64,000 nt of DNA from Dendronephthya gigantea (GCF_004324835.1 NW_021163112.1:652001-716000), one strand, 5' to 3'. Counted from the stretch's first letter, positions 47,001 to 59,820 are shown. The notes: generated from the letters alone by a model not told the origin. Translations and numbers: made by a program.

Positions 47001-49043
47001 GTTTATTTACGTATATCCTGCACGCGCGCAATATACCAATCCGCCTTAAAGCTTAGCATCAATCGCTTTGGATTAGGTTTTTTTGGTAATCTTAACTTTG
47101 CGGAAAAGTTGCCCACCATATGACGAGAAGTGCGCGGTTTTCGTGCAAGAAGTGCATCGACAATGACTGGCAAATTCCTTTGGTTTTCCGTTAGGAACTT
47201 CGGATTATCGCTTGCTCAATTTGTAGGTGCGATTGGACATGCAGATGAACGTTTAACTTCCATCAAAAGTGTTTTATTCTCCAGTCGTTTGTGTGATATG
47301 CCCCGGTGAAGAAGTGCGTTCTTTCTCTCAAATATACTTCATATACGGTATAAATATGAAGAAAAAAACACAATTTCTCAAAACTGAATTGATTCGCCTT
47401 TTGAACCCAGTTGCGATACGAATGTAAGCGACCTTTTCGGTAAAATTTCATAACGGTTTGCCTTTCGGGTTTTCTCAGTATACGGTCTGCCGTTGTTCGC
47501 ATGGCGATAGGAATTTTGTTAGGCTATTGCTTGATTAGACCCATAATCACTCACTATCGTTTTTTTCTTAGAATAATGAATACCCAAACACAATGTTTTT
47601 AGGGAAAACACACGATACATGCCGAGAGCAAGGATGCCGCTACGGTTCAAATTTATATTTTCTCAAACACATAGACTTTATATACACTAAAAATTTAGCA
47701 TTATGGGTTTATTATATTTGTTGAAAAAGGATCGTCTCAATTTCATCATCAAAGTATCAAAGCGCAATTAATCACTTTACGAATTTTCGCATGGACTAAT
47801 AAATCTTGTGAAACGACTGTGACACACAACACTGGAATGGATAAAATCGAATAAGCAAGCAAAGCTTTTGTTTTGCAATTTAAAGCGACGAGTCTGAGGT
47901 GTGGAGATAAGAGTTCACAGAAAACCAGTCTAGTAGATCTAAGGCAACAGCTCTTAAAATTATATCTGCACTCCTCTACGTCGTAAACTGCTGACTGCCA
48001 ATATTTAGCAGGCGAAGATAGAGCGGTCTTTAACGTGCATTTCCAAAGCTCAAACAAGGTTCACGACTGCGCGCTGAAATCATTAGAAGCGCATCTGTTC
48101 TGCCTTTCACGAGCTCGTTCGATGCCAATTTTCTGACGCCAGACAATACAATTGCAATAACACTTAGACACGAAACGCAAATATTGCGCCGTAATATAAA
48201 CAAGTTTTCATTAGTCACACTCAAGGAAGTGAGCCGAAAGAGGTCAGATAGGAACACGATGATTCGTTCAGTGGCATGTCAGAGATTACGGCGTTGATAA
48301 AAATCGACATTGGGCACAGTGCGAGTATAGCAATATAATACGATAATGCTTGTTAATGAGAATTGCATATGCTGCCTTCGTATTTACTGCTAAACGCGAT
48401 ATCTCGCGTCTTAAACGAGAACATTAATCGCGACACGACTGCGCAATTTGTCGAGATTTACAGATACAAGGATCGAAGGGAGATTTTGCACGCTTTTTTC
48501 TCGACATATACCGCGCAGCTGATTGGGTTAGCTGATAGATTAAATTCGACACACCGCTATATAGGTTTAATCAGCGATTACTGAAATACATTCCTGAACC
48601 TCTGACCTCACGCAAATCTTAAAACAATTCGACAAGGTATCCGTAATATCTTTAGTTTAATTAACCATTCCCCATGCCCGATTCGAACTTGCGCAACTGC
48701 GAATGTTTACAGAGCAAAGTTTAGGGAAGGAAGCGAGGGCCCGTAAACTGTCCAATAATGCTATTAACGTAGGTACATTGCCGTGACAACGTTGAAAATG
48801 GATAGTACGAATCATGACGGATACTGTAGAACGGGCATAGAAACGGGGAGTTTAATCCATTTGAAGCACAACACAGCACTTCTATAAAGTAGAGTTCTAT
48901 AAACAACGGGTTCCCAAGGGAGCACGATTTATTTGTGTGTACTTACCCAAAAACATGATCACGACAGACAATATGATTCTTATAACACGAAGTCCCTCAG
49001 GCTCTGGAAGACCCGCTTCTGTTGCTGTTGTATTATTCGACAT
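38030..49043 (-). CDS. Neuropeptide-type class A GPCR (4 exons, 345 aa)
   Basis: Exons on the minus strand: 49043-48947, 39397-39203, 39020-38541 and 38295-38030; all introns phase 1, GT-AG. The N-terminus MSNNTTATEAG has an N-glycosylation site. TM1 is split by intron 1 of about 9.5 kb just before GISGNGLV (GN at 36-37), and the phase-1 join gives an unbroken TM1. Asp65 lies in TM2 (NLAICD), Cys93 before TM3, ERF at 117-119 replaces DRY, and Trp143 is in TM4. TM6 has CVLP and TM7 NPIIY (282-286). The KRRKAALKMLLIVVVTYAVC run at the TM6 base resembles bilaterian peptide-receptor families (NPY, galanin, tachykinin), though a subfamily cannot be fixed. The C-tail is Ser-rich with a CC palmitoylation site. 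It is a membrane receptor; the ligand is unknown. The first exon rests on the splice-phase join and TM1 fit. Confidence 0.92.
41091..41504. repeat. Tandem repeat, about 104 bp unit, four copies
   Basis: Units start at 41091, 41193, 41297 and 41404 with GTGGACTGACGCAGATTTTA and include ACCTCTATGAAGGCAT and CACGTCAGTAAATTTAA; a fifth, truncated start is at 41505. Units 2 and 3 are the most alike. Lies in the long first intron of the peptide-type GPCR. Confidence 0.92.
45390..45480. repeat. Perfect hairpin, 43-bp arms, 5-nt loop
   Basis: 45390-45432 and 45438-45480 are exact reverse complements (beginning ATAGAATATATGCACACTTG), separated by ATTTG. No terminal duplication is obvious. It could be a very young foldback or an RNA hairpin source. 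Lies in the first intron of the peptide-type GPCR. Confidence 0.95.
46391..46542 (+). mobile_element. Foldback element, hammerhead-like family, third copy
   Basis: Ends AATGTGGTATAACAAC / GTTATTATACCACATT, as in the element at 2301. The centre has AAGCC-CUUA-GGCUU, a mini-hairpin at the same place but with different paired bases, followed by GAAACGTTGAGAAGTGTTTG. A further inner stem, CAAACACTTCTC / GAGAAGTGTTTG, is specific to this copy. Confidence 0.65.
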
Positions 49044-52000
49044 TATTTCGGTGTTCAAATCTTCCCTGGCAAATCGGTTTTGACTTTGGAAACGTTAAAG
49101 CGGTGTTTCTCAGGTTTTGAGCGTTGCAAATATCTCGAATATCAACACAAAACTTGCTTTTCCAGAGACGAAAACCAACGCCGACTGTCGAGCTAAACTG
49201 TTAAATATATCCTGAATCCTGCGTTGTAATATCTCGATAAACTCTGGCCAGTATATATGTAGATATTTCAGGTTTTTAGATTGAACGATTTAGAACAGCC
49301 TGCAGGATTTCCTCGTATCTGAAATAGAGTGCTAGCGAAATTGTCCAAGGTATGGAAAATTGCTTATTTCTCTTTAAACAAGTGATCTTTGTCGAGCAAG
49401 TTCCGGGAGAATGTAGGTTTTCTCACGAAGCGTGGTTCACGATCGACGGTATTCACACGTTTTCCCGCACTACCTCTGTGATCCGGCGACGCGGAATGCG
49501 TCAAAATTTACAAACAGCAGAAGATGTTTACCAGCTGCACACGAGCTTTCTTTAACCGCTCAAGTTGACTGTTAGCCTCTTTTCTCTTCGAATTTCAATA
49601 TATTCACTCGCTGAAAGACAAAAGAGGATAAATGAGTCGAGTAACGAAGCCCTTCATACCGCGTTACCAATCAACACCGCCCCCACGAAAAAGCCTGACA
49701 TGTGGCACCTTCACCAATTAATGACAATGTTGTTTATCGCTAAGCATCTCACGTCTCCTCGCGAGCCGTGGACAGAAAATCGTGTAACGTGGGACACCCA
49801 TTCGAGATTAACGCACGTATTCTGAAAGCTCACTCACACTCAAACTCATTGAATGGGAGTTCTCAATTTTCTCAAAATGTTTTCATGACGGTATTTCCAC
49901 TCGAATGAGACATTTTTAGTGTTTCACCTTAAATCTTTCCATTGATTAAGAAAAAACTTTTTCATCGATCAGCAATGAGAAAATTTCAATGACACAGTCA
50001 ATAGGTACGAGCGTGACTGTTTGAACGAGCTTTGTGAACACAGGCGTTTAATTTGTCATCTCGAGTCGTTAATGACAGACCTTCTTGTCCGTTATACGAT
50101 CAATGTTATATGATCTAATGCTTTAATTGCGATTCAAAGTTTTGTTATTTATAGTCCGAAGTCTCATTTAATATTATACCTTACTTTGCATTCCTATACA
50201 ATCCCAGATAGATTAATTTAAATTGGCTTATACGTTTAAGGAAAACGACATTTATGCGCGTTTTTTACCTATTTAATGATCTGTGTCGAACACTCAACGA
50301 CTTCTCTACGACAGAATGGGCCGAATGGCGCAGCCTCCACTATATTACTAATATGGAAAATTCCTATGTTTCCTGCTGGTTTCCTTATGTTAATGACGTT
50401 TAAGCTTAAACCTATTTGACCTAGTGTGACAGTTCACTATAACTAAAGGAGTCTAATAACTTCGATTTGGAAAAAATTATTAAACGCTGCCGCACATAAA
50501 AGTTTTTGGGGAAGTATTAATTTGGGATTTTGACGCACATCGGGTTTGTCTCATACGCGGTAATTTTTTTCGAGGGATTAACCTCGAAACGAAAGTTTCC
50601 GTTATGCATGGAAAACGGTGCGCATGTAAACATCTATAATACGTAAACAGCTATGGCAGGCGAATGAGCCAACAAAACAAACCAGCAAATAGTTATTTTA
50701 AGTGGCAAATTTTTCCTAACAAAGAATAGTTTATCGAGGGTCAATTCTTTCCTAAAATGCAAGACCTAACATCGCTTTGACGTTTCTCCCAAGACGGCTC
50801 TCTAGTTTCTAAATCCATTCCCCGTTTTCTTATCATCTGTCACATTGAATGCATCTGCGGGAATCGCAAAATTAAACAGCAAAAATATCGGTTAAACTAA
50901 AAAATAATGTTTGCATACTGACAGTGACAGCAGTATATAAGAAAAACAAACTTCGAATATATTTTTATCTTTTATCAAGCAAACTTTTTTAATATTCTTG
51001 AAAGTGATTATTTAATTATATTTCATTAACCCTTTTTAACCACATTTGGCAGATAAACTTAATATAATTCTCTCGTTTTTTATCTTTTGAGCGCGGGTTA
51101 CGTGTTGCACAAAAAATTCTGCCCCGTTAATCTATTTACTGTAAACACTCAATAACGGCTAGCCTAACACAGATGAATAAGATCTCCAGGTATTAAACCA
51201 AGTTATGAGTTTTTCTGGTTTCAAACAGACTTGGATTGACAAGGATAAAAGCAAGAAGCTTTGCTAACCCGATTCTGACGAGTTCAGATCATCTGGCGTC
51301 GGACTAACCGACTAATTAACGCAAGTGAAATGCTACATTTGGGCAAATAGCCAACGGACCCTGTTCGTTTGTGTTCTTACATCAATGTTCATCTATCGAC
51401 AAGGTGAAAGAAAAACGTCACGCGTCGAGTGAATTTGCTATTTCAACAGTAATGTGTTGTGTATTGTGCAATGATTCAACGTTGTCACGCTAGCTTGGTT
51501 GTGCGTGATGTTTGAGCAAACCTATGCAGTATTGAAGTGTCAGAACATGGGAATATCCAGGTGAAATAAAGTAGCAGGAATTTATCCAATGTATCTGTTA
51601 TCGGTTTTCCTATATTGTCATGAGATTACATTTAATGCTCAGCGTCTGAGAGAAGAAGTTGATCAGAGAATAAGATGATTGACCACTTGTCTCACGAATT
51701 TGTAATCCACAGACTGCCAAAGCTGTATTATTTTTCCTAAGCTAAGCTAAGCCTGAACAACCATCATTCATTTTACCTATCAGCTTTTAATTTAGATTAT
51801 TATGCGCCCTCCATTTTTTTCAAGTAGTTCAATGGTGGAGCGGTGTAGTGTTGTCTCGTGAAAAAGTTATCAGTTTTGCAAAGTTATCAAATTTTTGGCC
51901 CCACGGCTTGTAACGACACACGACTTCAATCCTCGAAACACGACGCGCAACCAAAACTCACAAGAAGTGGTGACCTGTCATTGTGAAAAATTACTGCGAT

Positions 52001-52602
52001 TCATCATTTCATAGTATCTGCGCAGTTTGATACGATTTCGAACGATGCAGACAAACTTGGCTACAAACCTGTCTCTCGCAGACAGGTTAATGAAATATAG
52101 CGTGAACTCTCGAATGCCAGAGGTTGCCACTTGCCAGATGTTATGACACGAGGACGGGCAAGAAGCATATGCATTCTCCTGCCATCCATCGACAGTTTGG
52201 ACGAAAACATTTGATTTTAATCAATCGATTATTGAATTCTCTGACAATCTTGCCTCCGAACAAACGCTGCAGCAGACAATCGTTTCACAATTGAAGCAAA
52301 TATGTAAAAACAAAAAAATGATTGCCATGAAAATGTCTGATTTCCTTTGAATTAAATATCAATTATATATGTTCCAGATTCGTTTTCAGTTATAATTATA
52401 TTCATGCAATTAATTTGATTATTCAATCCACAAACTTTGAGCACATCATCAAAGTTATATCAAAATTAGTTGAAATATAAGTACTGGCAAGAATACTAAT
52501 TTGAACTCCTTGATTTCGCAAATTTTACATAAATTTTACAAAAATGCAATTTTGCATAAATCACTAATATGTTTTGAGACCTATGTCGATTATATTCACA
52601 TC
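49044..52602. other. Upstream region of the peptide-type GPCR, no gene seen
   Basis: Holds the unknown promoter and 5' UTR of the minus-strand receptor. Several 60-90 codon frames (e.g. 49352-49555, 49565-49825) have no recognised similarity or splice partners. Confidence 0.4.
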
Positions 52603-52688
52603 AGTATCCAGTTTTAATACAGACCCGTATAGATCAGTGAGATGCAGTATCCAGTTTTAATACAGACCCGTATAGATCAGTGAGCAGC
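52603..52688. repeat. Direct tandem duplication, 43 bp
   Basis: AGTATCCAGTTTTAATACAG... repeats with a period of 43 bp (52603-52645 and 52646-52688), nearly identical and probably recent. Confidence 0.93.
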
Positions 52689-54361
52689 AGAATGAATAAA
52701 AAATAGTGGAAACAGGAGAAACCTTGGCTGACCTGAAATTTCGACTCAACAAAGGAAATAACCCTCTGATTTCCGCCTGGTATTTGAAAGACGTCAATTT
52801 GATTTCAAAACTATTTCTGACCGCAATACATTCTGGCAAATATTACATCCGCCATCGTTTTTCGTAATCGCAAATTGTTGTTTATATATTTTCTACTGAA
52901 ATGATGATGTATTAAAACCAAATCCAATTGAACATAACTAAACAAATTAATTATGTAGTTTAATTGTCATCGCGCGTTCCAATTGATTCTGAGGATGGGA
53001 ATTTTGCTAAATTTTTGGACCCGAAGAGAACAGCAAAAAAATAGCAAGTATAAAGACAACTGGCTTTCGAAAACAAAAATAAACGCATCATTACCATCAA
53101 GAAAAGTTGATTCGTTTATTGTTAGTGTTGAGGGCGAAATCGCTCATCGCTGTCAGATTTAAGTGAGCCGTTCCAGTGGATTCTGGTCGTTTCAAATAGT
53201 TTATAACTACACGTGAAGTATAATTATAATATACAAGTATTCGGCATTATGCAATTCTGTTTCTATATCAGCAAAAATTTAGAATTTAGTACGTGCAGTA
53301 CACAAGGGAATAGCGAATATAACAGAAAAGCCTTATAAGGATAATAAAATAACGTGGGGAATGCCAATATAACACTGCCAAGTTTACCCTATATAGACTG
53401 TATCCTATACTTCACTTCAATAATCCGCACAGAGGGATATATATGCTCATGCCAATTATAAAATCATACCATGTTTGACCCTAAAATGGCAACACGACAA
53501 TTCTTTTTTTATCCAAATTAATGCAAATGTGTTTCACGTTGAAAAGCATATACCCAGCAATTCGTCCTAACACGAACCATTTAATCGTTCCATATATTGC
53601 GTGCTGAGCTAAGATTGTTTGTATAAAGCTTTATAATCGTATACGCGCGTTTGTTGCCATATAAATTCATGCGATATACATACAAAACAACGAATTATAA
53701 TAGTCCCACACACCCGCAGAGGCGCACAAATGCGCGATTGAAATCTCCAATGTCCCCTCCTCAATCCAATTACGCACAATCTTTTCGAATGGTAGGCGTC
53801 GTATTCACGAGATTTAATTAATAGGAAATTGATGTTCTCTTTTCGCCAAAGTTGTTGCAATTAAGATCCTGCGTGCGCTGTCGACTCGCACAGCGTGATG
53901 CTAATGTTTATTGGGCGGTGTACAAAACGGAACTCGGTGGGCAAATTAAGACGATTTCCGCGCATTGAACTGATTAATCTCGCAATATCCCAGTTATCAC
54001 TCGATGCGAATTCGGCAAACCAAATATATATAATCTTCTCAGCTTTTGGGAATGAAGACTTGGAGTGCATGGACTTGAAGCAGAAATATGAATTACGCAT
54101 GCAAGATTTAACAGTATAGTCGTAACAGATATATTTAACCAATGTTTCCCTTGTTAAAATGACAATATATAATCGATTGTTCTAAGTCTGACTCAATATT
54201 TGGGTATAAAGTGTATAAAGTGCAGCTGCCCTGATAAATTCCACTGTTATCAATGTTATCTCATTTTCCGGCGTAAATCAGCCAAAAGTGCAATTTTAAA
54301 AGACAAAATTAAAGACTTTCTTATCTTCTTCAAAGTCGAAACAATTATCTGCGTAGTTCTA
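52689..54361. other. Intergenic, no gene seen
   Basis: AT-rich. Short frames on both strands at 53609-54142 overlap each other and show no known motif. Confidence 0.4.
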
Positions 54362-54987
54362 CAGGGTGTATCAAAAAAAAGGTAATCCAACTTTGGTGCG
54401 CTATTGTACGTGAACTACTCATTCTATTAACGAATTTTTTTCACATTCCGAAAGCTTAGGCTTTTAACTATCGAATAACATGTTTTTGATACCAAATGGT
54501 GAAAAAATGAGCAAATAGGAGGCCGATAAAAAGTGTTAGTCAAAATCGCATATTTTCACCTCTGAGAGTTGGGACTAAAACCATTGAAAATTAACTCTCT
54601 TTGGGATTAATTGAAGAATTTTGCTTTTGAATAAACTAACCGCATATGCATATTAAGTATGAATAAATCACATCAGGAGAACATTCCAAGCAATGCGGCA
54701 TAAAAGTGATAAAACCAGTGTAAGCTGTGACATGTTCGTGATTAATTGCTCTTTTCTTTTGTTATGCACTGCTTTAATTAGGCTCAAAGGTGAAAATATG
54801 CGATTGCGACTAACATTTTTTATCAGCCTCGTATGTGCTCACTTTTTCACCATTTCGTATTAAAAACATGTCATCCGATAGTTAAAATCCTGATCTTTCC
54901 GAAAGTGAAAAAAATTCGTTCATAGACTGAGTAGTTCACGTACAATAGCGTGTTGAAGTTGGATTACCTTTTTTTTGATACACCCTG
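54362..54987. mobile_element. CAGGGTG-ended element at a TA site, copy 2 (long arms)
   Basis: 626 bp with about 200-bp imperfect inverted arms. Ends CAGGGTGTATCAAAAAAAAG / CTTTTTTTTGATACACCCTG; TA lies just outside both ends (54360-54361, 54988-54989). Only the first bases match the element at 29994, so it is a different family of the same type. No ORF. Confidence 0.88.
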
Positions 54988-56458
54988 TATAATCTACCTC
55001 GAATTTCGCAATAGAAGTGTGTTTATATATAGCCAATTAACCTGCAAGTTACGGGCATATATAGGGATTGTTGATCATCATTCATGCGCATGTCGGATAC
55101 AAGTGCCTTAATTCAAGTTATAATTCGCGTTGGATATAATTATGAAATATACGTGTAAATAAATCATCGTATGTTGAAGGCAGGCTATATCAATAAACTG
55201 TATTATAAGTGTAATGATAAAAGTCGAACTCTAAATGATAAAAATCTAAATGCTATGTGCATGAATCTTAGTAAAAAACAAATCAAAAGTTGGCCCATAT
55301 GGCTATATATAATTAAAAATTCTAACTATACCACAGGCTGAATAACACAGTATTGAGCTGTTTTTTTTCTAGGGCCATTCGCCAACCCTCACCCGTTAAT
55401 ATATATCAGATTTTAGAATCATCCAAAAACGGCAAGCTTATCACAAGAATCGAGTGGTGAAATCAATTAATTGGAATACATCTGAAAAAAAAATTAATGT
55501 TCATTCAATCAACAATAAAACGACATACCTTAGTTTGGACGATATAGACTCCCTAGAGAAGAAGGCCTATATAAACCGTAGGCTATATCGACAGTTGAAA
55601 GAACAATTCGCCTATTTTGATGTCATTTGAAGCGTCTACCTCGCTACACTATATATACTAATATAGATCTGTTTTTCGGTGGCTTATATACAATTTAGGT
55701 TGTTTATTACCCTAACTCTTGCAAGATTGGTTTGAGATAACATCGAATTTATTATTTATCTTGGCATTTCGCCACGAAATTGCGGCGTCATTCTTCGTCT
55801 CGTCACTCTCGTGCATGCGATCGAGACTTTTCTTTCCAAGCGATTCTTTCTAAATTGCATTTAGAAAAACAATGCTATGCGGTGTTTTGATTGCATACGC
55901 GAAATACGCTTTAACACGCAATCCCGTATATAAGTATGGATTTACATGTCTTAAAAGCTTTGAGTAATTAAAATTGTGGAAGATCGAAAGCGCGTGGAGA
56001 CTTGAATGAATGGAATGGAATGGTATAATCAAGGTCGCATTTTATGCTGTGACAACGATACTATATATAGCAGAGACCGGTTGAATCAAGCCCGTTTAGC
56101 TTAAACGGTGGATAAGTTCAAAATAGAAAGCAGGTCAAACATTTCAAAAAGTGAACTAATAGTTTTTATCCATAACACAAAGATACTGTCTACAACTACA
56201 TATTCAGTGCCTAATATTCAAGTTGACTCATTCCTGAGAGATTTAAGAGTGTTATTTAATTTTGACTTATTCACACAGTCATCACATGCACGGTTAGAAT
56301 AGCGATCGATAATGAAATATTTAACTTGCAAAACGTAGATTTACCACACGTGTTACTGATATTGTCACTTAGGGGTCGCTAAATCTTATATACAAGTTAA
56401 AGGAAGAGACGTTTTGCAGCAATCTCCGAAGGCATGCATCTATATAGATCTGCGCATA

Positions 56459-56460
<2 letters not shown>
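54988..56460. other. Intergenic, no gene seen
   Basis: AT-rich with scattered TATATA runs. No coding, RNA or repeat structure was recognised. Confidence 0.4.
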
Positions 56461-56518
<58 letters not shown>

Positions 56519-56540
56519 ATATATATATATATATATACAA
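56461..56540. repeat. (TA)n microsatellite
   Basis: TA dinucleotide tract with one AAAAAA-type interruption near 56513. Unlike the other two long tracts it has no foldback beside it. Confidence 0.96.
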
Positions 56541-56581
56541 TTGTAATATTACTTATTGAAAGTTATATTTGAATATGATTC

Positions 56582-56908
56582 ATGTCTGATCTGAAGAAGT
56601 GTGATGATGCCTGTAAGAACATACTTCAAATGAGGGCGGAGTTTCCACTTGGAAAGAAATGGCTGCCTGCGAAATATCTACAAACTTTGAATTTTGGATG
56701 CATTAAAAATAAATTGGTTTATTGGTTGACTGTTGTCATTTTAAATGATGCCTGCAGATATAATTTCAGGGGCGAAGCATTTTTCTGCAAGTGGAGACCA
56801 CGCATCCAGTTGTGGGCGTTATACTTCCTGGGCAACAGAGAAGTCCTAACATTTATAAGGAAGTTTAAGCCCGATGAAATGCAGAGAGCCATAAAAATGG
56901 TCGAGTGA
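56582..56908 (+). CDS. Uncharacterised small ORF, 108 aa
   Basis: The frame opens MSDLKKCDDACKNILQMRAE and ends EMQRAIKMVE. It is the most protein-like frame in the last 15 kb: GC-richer than its surroundings, mixed charged and hydrophobic composition, four Lys/Arg-Trp or Trp-bearing stretches (KKWLPAKYLQ, VYWLTVV, CKWRPRIQLWALYF), and five Cys. No known domain is recognised, no signal peptide, no clear splice partner, and no close AATAAA. It could be a lone exon, a lineage-specific small protein or a remnant of a mobile element gene. Confidence 0.3.
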   Translation: MSDLKKCDDACKNILQMRAEFPLGKKWLPAKYLQTLNFGCIKNKLVYWLTVVILNDACRYNFRGEAFFCKWRPRIQLWALYFLGNREVLTFIRKFKPDEMQRAIKMVE

Positions 56909-57118
56909 CATTTTACGTCATCACGCATGTCTCGGCTTTGTGTTTATGATGGCGCTATGACGACCTGGAAGAGCATTGAAACTTGTGAGAAAAACCCCAC
57001 CCAAACTCCTTGCGCAGGACGAAAATTTGGTAAAAATTTGGTCTTCGTCTTTCATGTCAAACTTTGCGCTGAAAAATGTTCACGTGAAATTCCATGATGT
57101 TATGTACTGCGTTGTTAA
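56909..57118. other. Short spacer
   Basis: Nothing recognised between the small ORF and the MITE. Confidence 0.35.
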
Positions 57119-57120
57119 TA

Positions 57121-57271
57121 GGGAGATTTAGCATGAGGACGTGAACGTGAAAGACAACGTGAAATTGGCCAGTAAATGGCGTGGCATGTCCATATTTAGG
57201 CGCATCACGCCATCAGTTATTCGCCATTTTCACGTCGTCTTTGACGTTCACGTCCTCATGCTAAATCGCCC
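57121..57271. mobile_element. GGGAGA-ended MITE at a TA site
   Basis: 151 bp. Arms of about 45 bp: GGGAGATTTAGCATGAGGAC...GTGAACGTGAAAGACAACG and its near-complement. TA lies at both outer edges (57119-57120, 57272-57273). The end motif resembles the elements at 4127, 30416 and 32377. Confidence 0.85.
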
Positions 57272-59751
57272 TAATGTTAGCGCACGTAGGCACCACGTGC
57301 AAAAAGATCTTAATCCATGCACATCCATGTTATACTTTTGAAATATAGCGGATAAGAGGATAAGAGAAAGAATTCAGAGTTCCGTGAGATTTACTATGGA
57401 TTTGTCAATTTACTTGTAAAAAATGAGAAGGATTATTAAGAGCTTCCTCTGTCTGTACGTGGGTATAAAATAAAAAATAAATGCATGGAAAGCAGTCATG
57501 CATGCATGATAAACATGTATATCATATTGCATATTCCCCGAGATTACTGGACATACAGTTAAGTCTCTTAAGCAGACACACCCGTTTATATACCAAGACG
57601 TTCACTGAATTAGTCTTTTAAAACTATATGATATACGACAGTAGATAGCCTCGCGAAATTTTGCAATAAAGCGAAGATGAATAGTCTTTTAACCTATATC
57701 CACATCAAAACTATATGAAAGCTAATTTGCAATCACATGCGATGTCAAAGTATCCAAAGTAGTCACTTAAAATCCCCTTTAAGTTTTGATGATATATGTA
57801 CCACATATGTGCATTCACATATATATGAATAACTGATTTGTTTTTAAATTTATTGTCAACTTAAACCTAAAGTTATAAATGAGCTTTTTTAATGTATATA
57901 TTTTTCTTTACTCATCAATCGAGTGTCTTAGCTACATGTTTTTCAATATAGACTGATAATTACGGTTGAATTTTCTATGATTTTCTCAACTGCGATTGAA
58001 TTAATGTTATGGTCAAAGGGTTCATTCTGTTAAAGAATCATTTGAATTAATCTGATAATAAATTTTGTCCTGTGTTCCATCAGATGCAGGCCAGTAAAGC
58101 ATCGACACGGACTAAGTTGAAATCGGCAACCTCTTACAGAGGTTATTGGCAATATTTCATGCTCGTGCATGAAATAAACGGTATATTCTATAATCTATGG
58201 AATAATCTGTGATGAAAATTGCTTACAGTCAAATTTGCGTGATTCAGCAATTATGTACTGTCAAATTGGAAGCTTTCATGATTAATTTAGCAGATAAAAA
58301 TACAGACTGATTAGCTTTAAAAGGAAATTGTTTTTTCCTGAATTGGACTTCCCTAGCTCCCTACTTGTGTGGTTAAGACCACAGTTCCCCTGTCTAGAGA
58401 CAAAGTGGGCCAATTCTAAATTAAACGTGTTACTAGAGTCCAGATGTCGACTGATTGAAATAAAAAGACTAATAGCAGTGAATGTCCCTTGAGACAACAA
58501 ACTGCGTGCGAACATTGTAATGTACAATTTTTTACAACTATAATTTGTTTGAATTTAATTAAGTATGTTATTCCAGTGCTGGATTTGTCACGAATTATCG
58601 ACTATACAAGGTATTTAGCTACGTCTAAACGGGAAATAAAACTATACTGTACGTTCCATCTAGACAATTTGAAATACGCCAAACTTTTAAGGTTCAAATT
58701 AGCAAATACATTAATTGAATTATAGTATATTTTTGATAGGTATAACATTGATAATACATCAATCACAACATGCACAAATTCCTTATAACTTCATGAATAG
58801 AATTATGAGAAAAACAAGGATAAAATACACCAAAATAGGTCGACTTACTCTCGTTTTTATTGTTAAACTTTCCTTGCCAGCCTGATTACTTGAATATATC
58901 AATCGGATAAGTCGCTCAAAATTCTCAAGTTGGATGCAATGTTTTTAGCAAACCCGTGCAAGCGTGCAAGCTTACACTATAGAACAATTTCTGAACACGA
59001 ATATATATATATATAATATATGCACTTCGTGTCCTTCCCATATTTACGCAAAAGGGAAAAAAATGTCATAAATCGTACAAAGATCTCAAAACGTGCGTCG
59101 TCGATCAGCGATCAGCTTATGTTTTACTTTTTTTTCAAGGATTCACACGCTAACATGTCAATGCGACGCATAGCCATGGCCTATCTCAAAGTGACGCTTT
59201 GGTTGGATTAATTATCTATATTATCTCCAATGGCTTCCTATAATACTAAATACATACGCCGGTTCATTTGAACTTAAATAATCAATTTGTAAGAAATCAT
59301 CATCAGTGATTGTTTCACAGGAGGTTCATGCAGGACTCTTTCACAAAACACCCCCCGCAAATCTATTTATTGCTGAATTAAAAACCACTTGACCATTTTA
59401 AAACTCTACAAATGACCTCGTTTAGGTTAAAAAAGCATTTGTCAGACCCTGACACGATCCATCAGGTCGAATAACATGTGAGGTCATATGTTGGAATTCG
59501 CAACTTGCGGCTACATTTGGTTTTTGGTTGGAAAATCACGCGATCGCTAAATTTGAGCCAGACAACCTTTCGGGGTCGTATATTCTACAAGAAGAGTCAC
59601 TAAACGAACCTGGTTTGTTGTTTTAAGATCTCAGTCAGGGCAGTCCGAACGGTATTGCAATCTTTAACTGAATGAATGAACTAAATTTACGTTAGAGGGG
59701 CCAGGACGGTGCGCACCGCAGGATTCTCCGGTGTATAAGGCCATAAAATTC
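57272..59751. other. Intergenic, no gene seen
   Basis: AT-rich, with minor TA runs near 59000-59020. No convincing ORF or RNA gene. Confidence 0.4.
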
Positions 59752-59820
59752 ATGGATTTTCCGTTTCCAAATTCGCGCCAATATGGCGGAATTATGACGT
59801 AAATAAAATCATTTATAGTC
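59752..59820 (+). promoter_or_regulatory. Promoter-like motif cluster (tentative)
   Basis: Within 50 bp are GCGCCAATATGGCGG (a CCAAT box overlapping a YY1-like ATGGCGG) and ATGACGTAA (CRE/ATF-like), followed at 59884 by a 75-codon ORF of unknown nature. The grouping resembles an animal core promoter but no gene downstream could be confirmed. Confidence 0.25.

Noticed and set aside
47749-48257. Two overlapping minus-strand ORFs with Cys and hydrophobic runs, considered as an old GPCR fragment
   Set aside because: No GN, DRY-like, CWxP or NPxxY motif in any frame, and no splice sites giving a continuous seven-helix product.
31803-49043. Functional linkage between Homer and the adjacent GPCR because they are neighbours on one strand
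   Set aside because: Animal gene adjacency rarely implies shared function, and the receptor tail shows no PPxxF Homer-binding motif.
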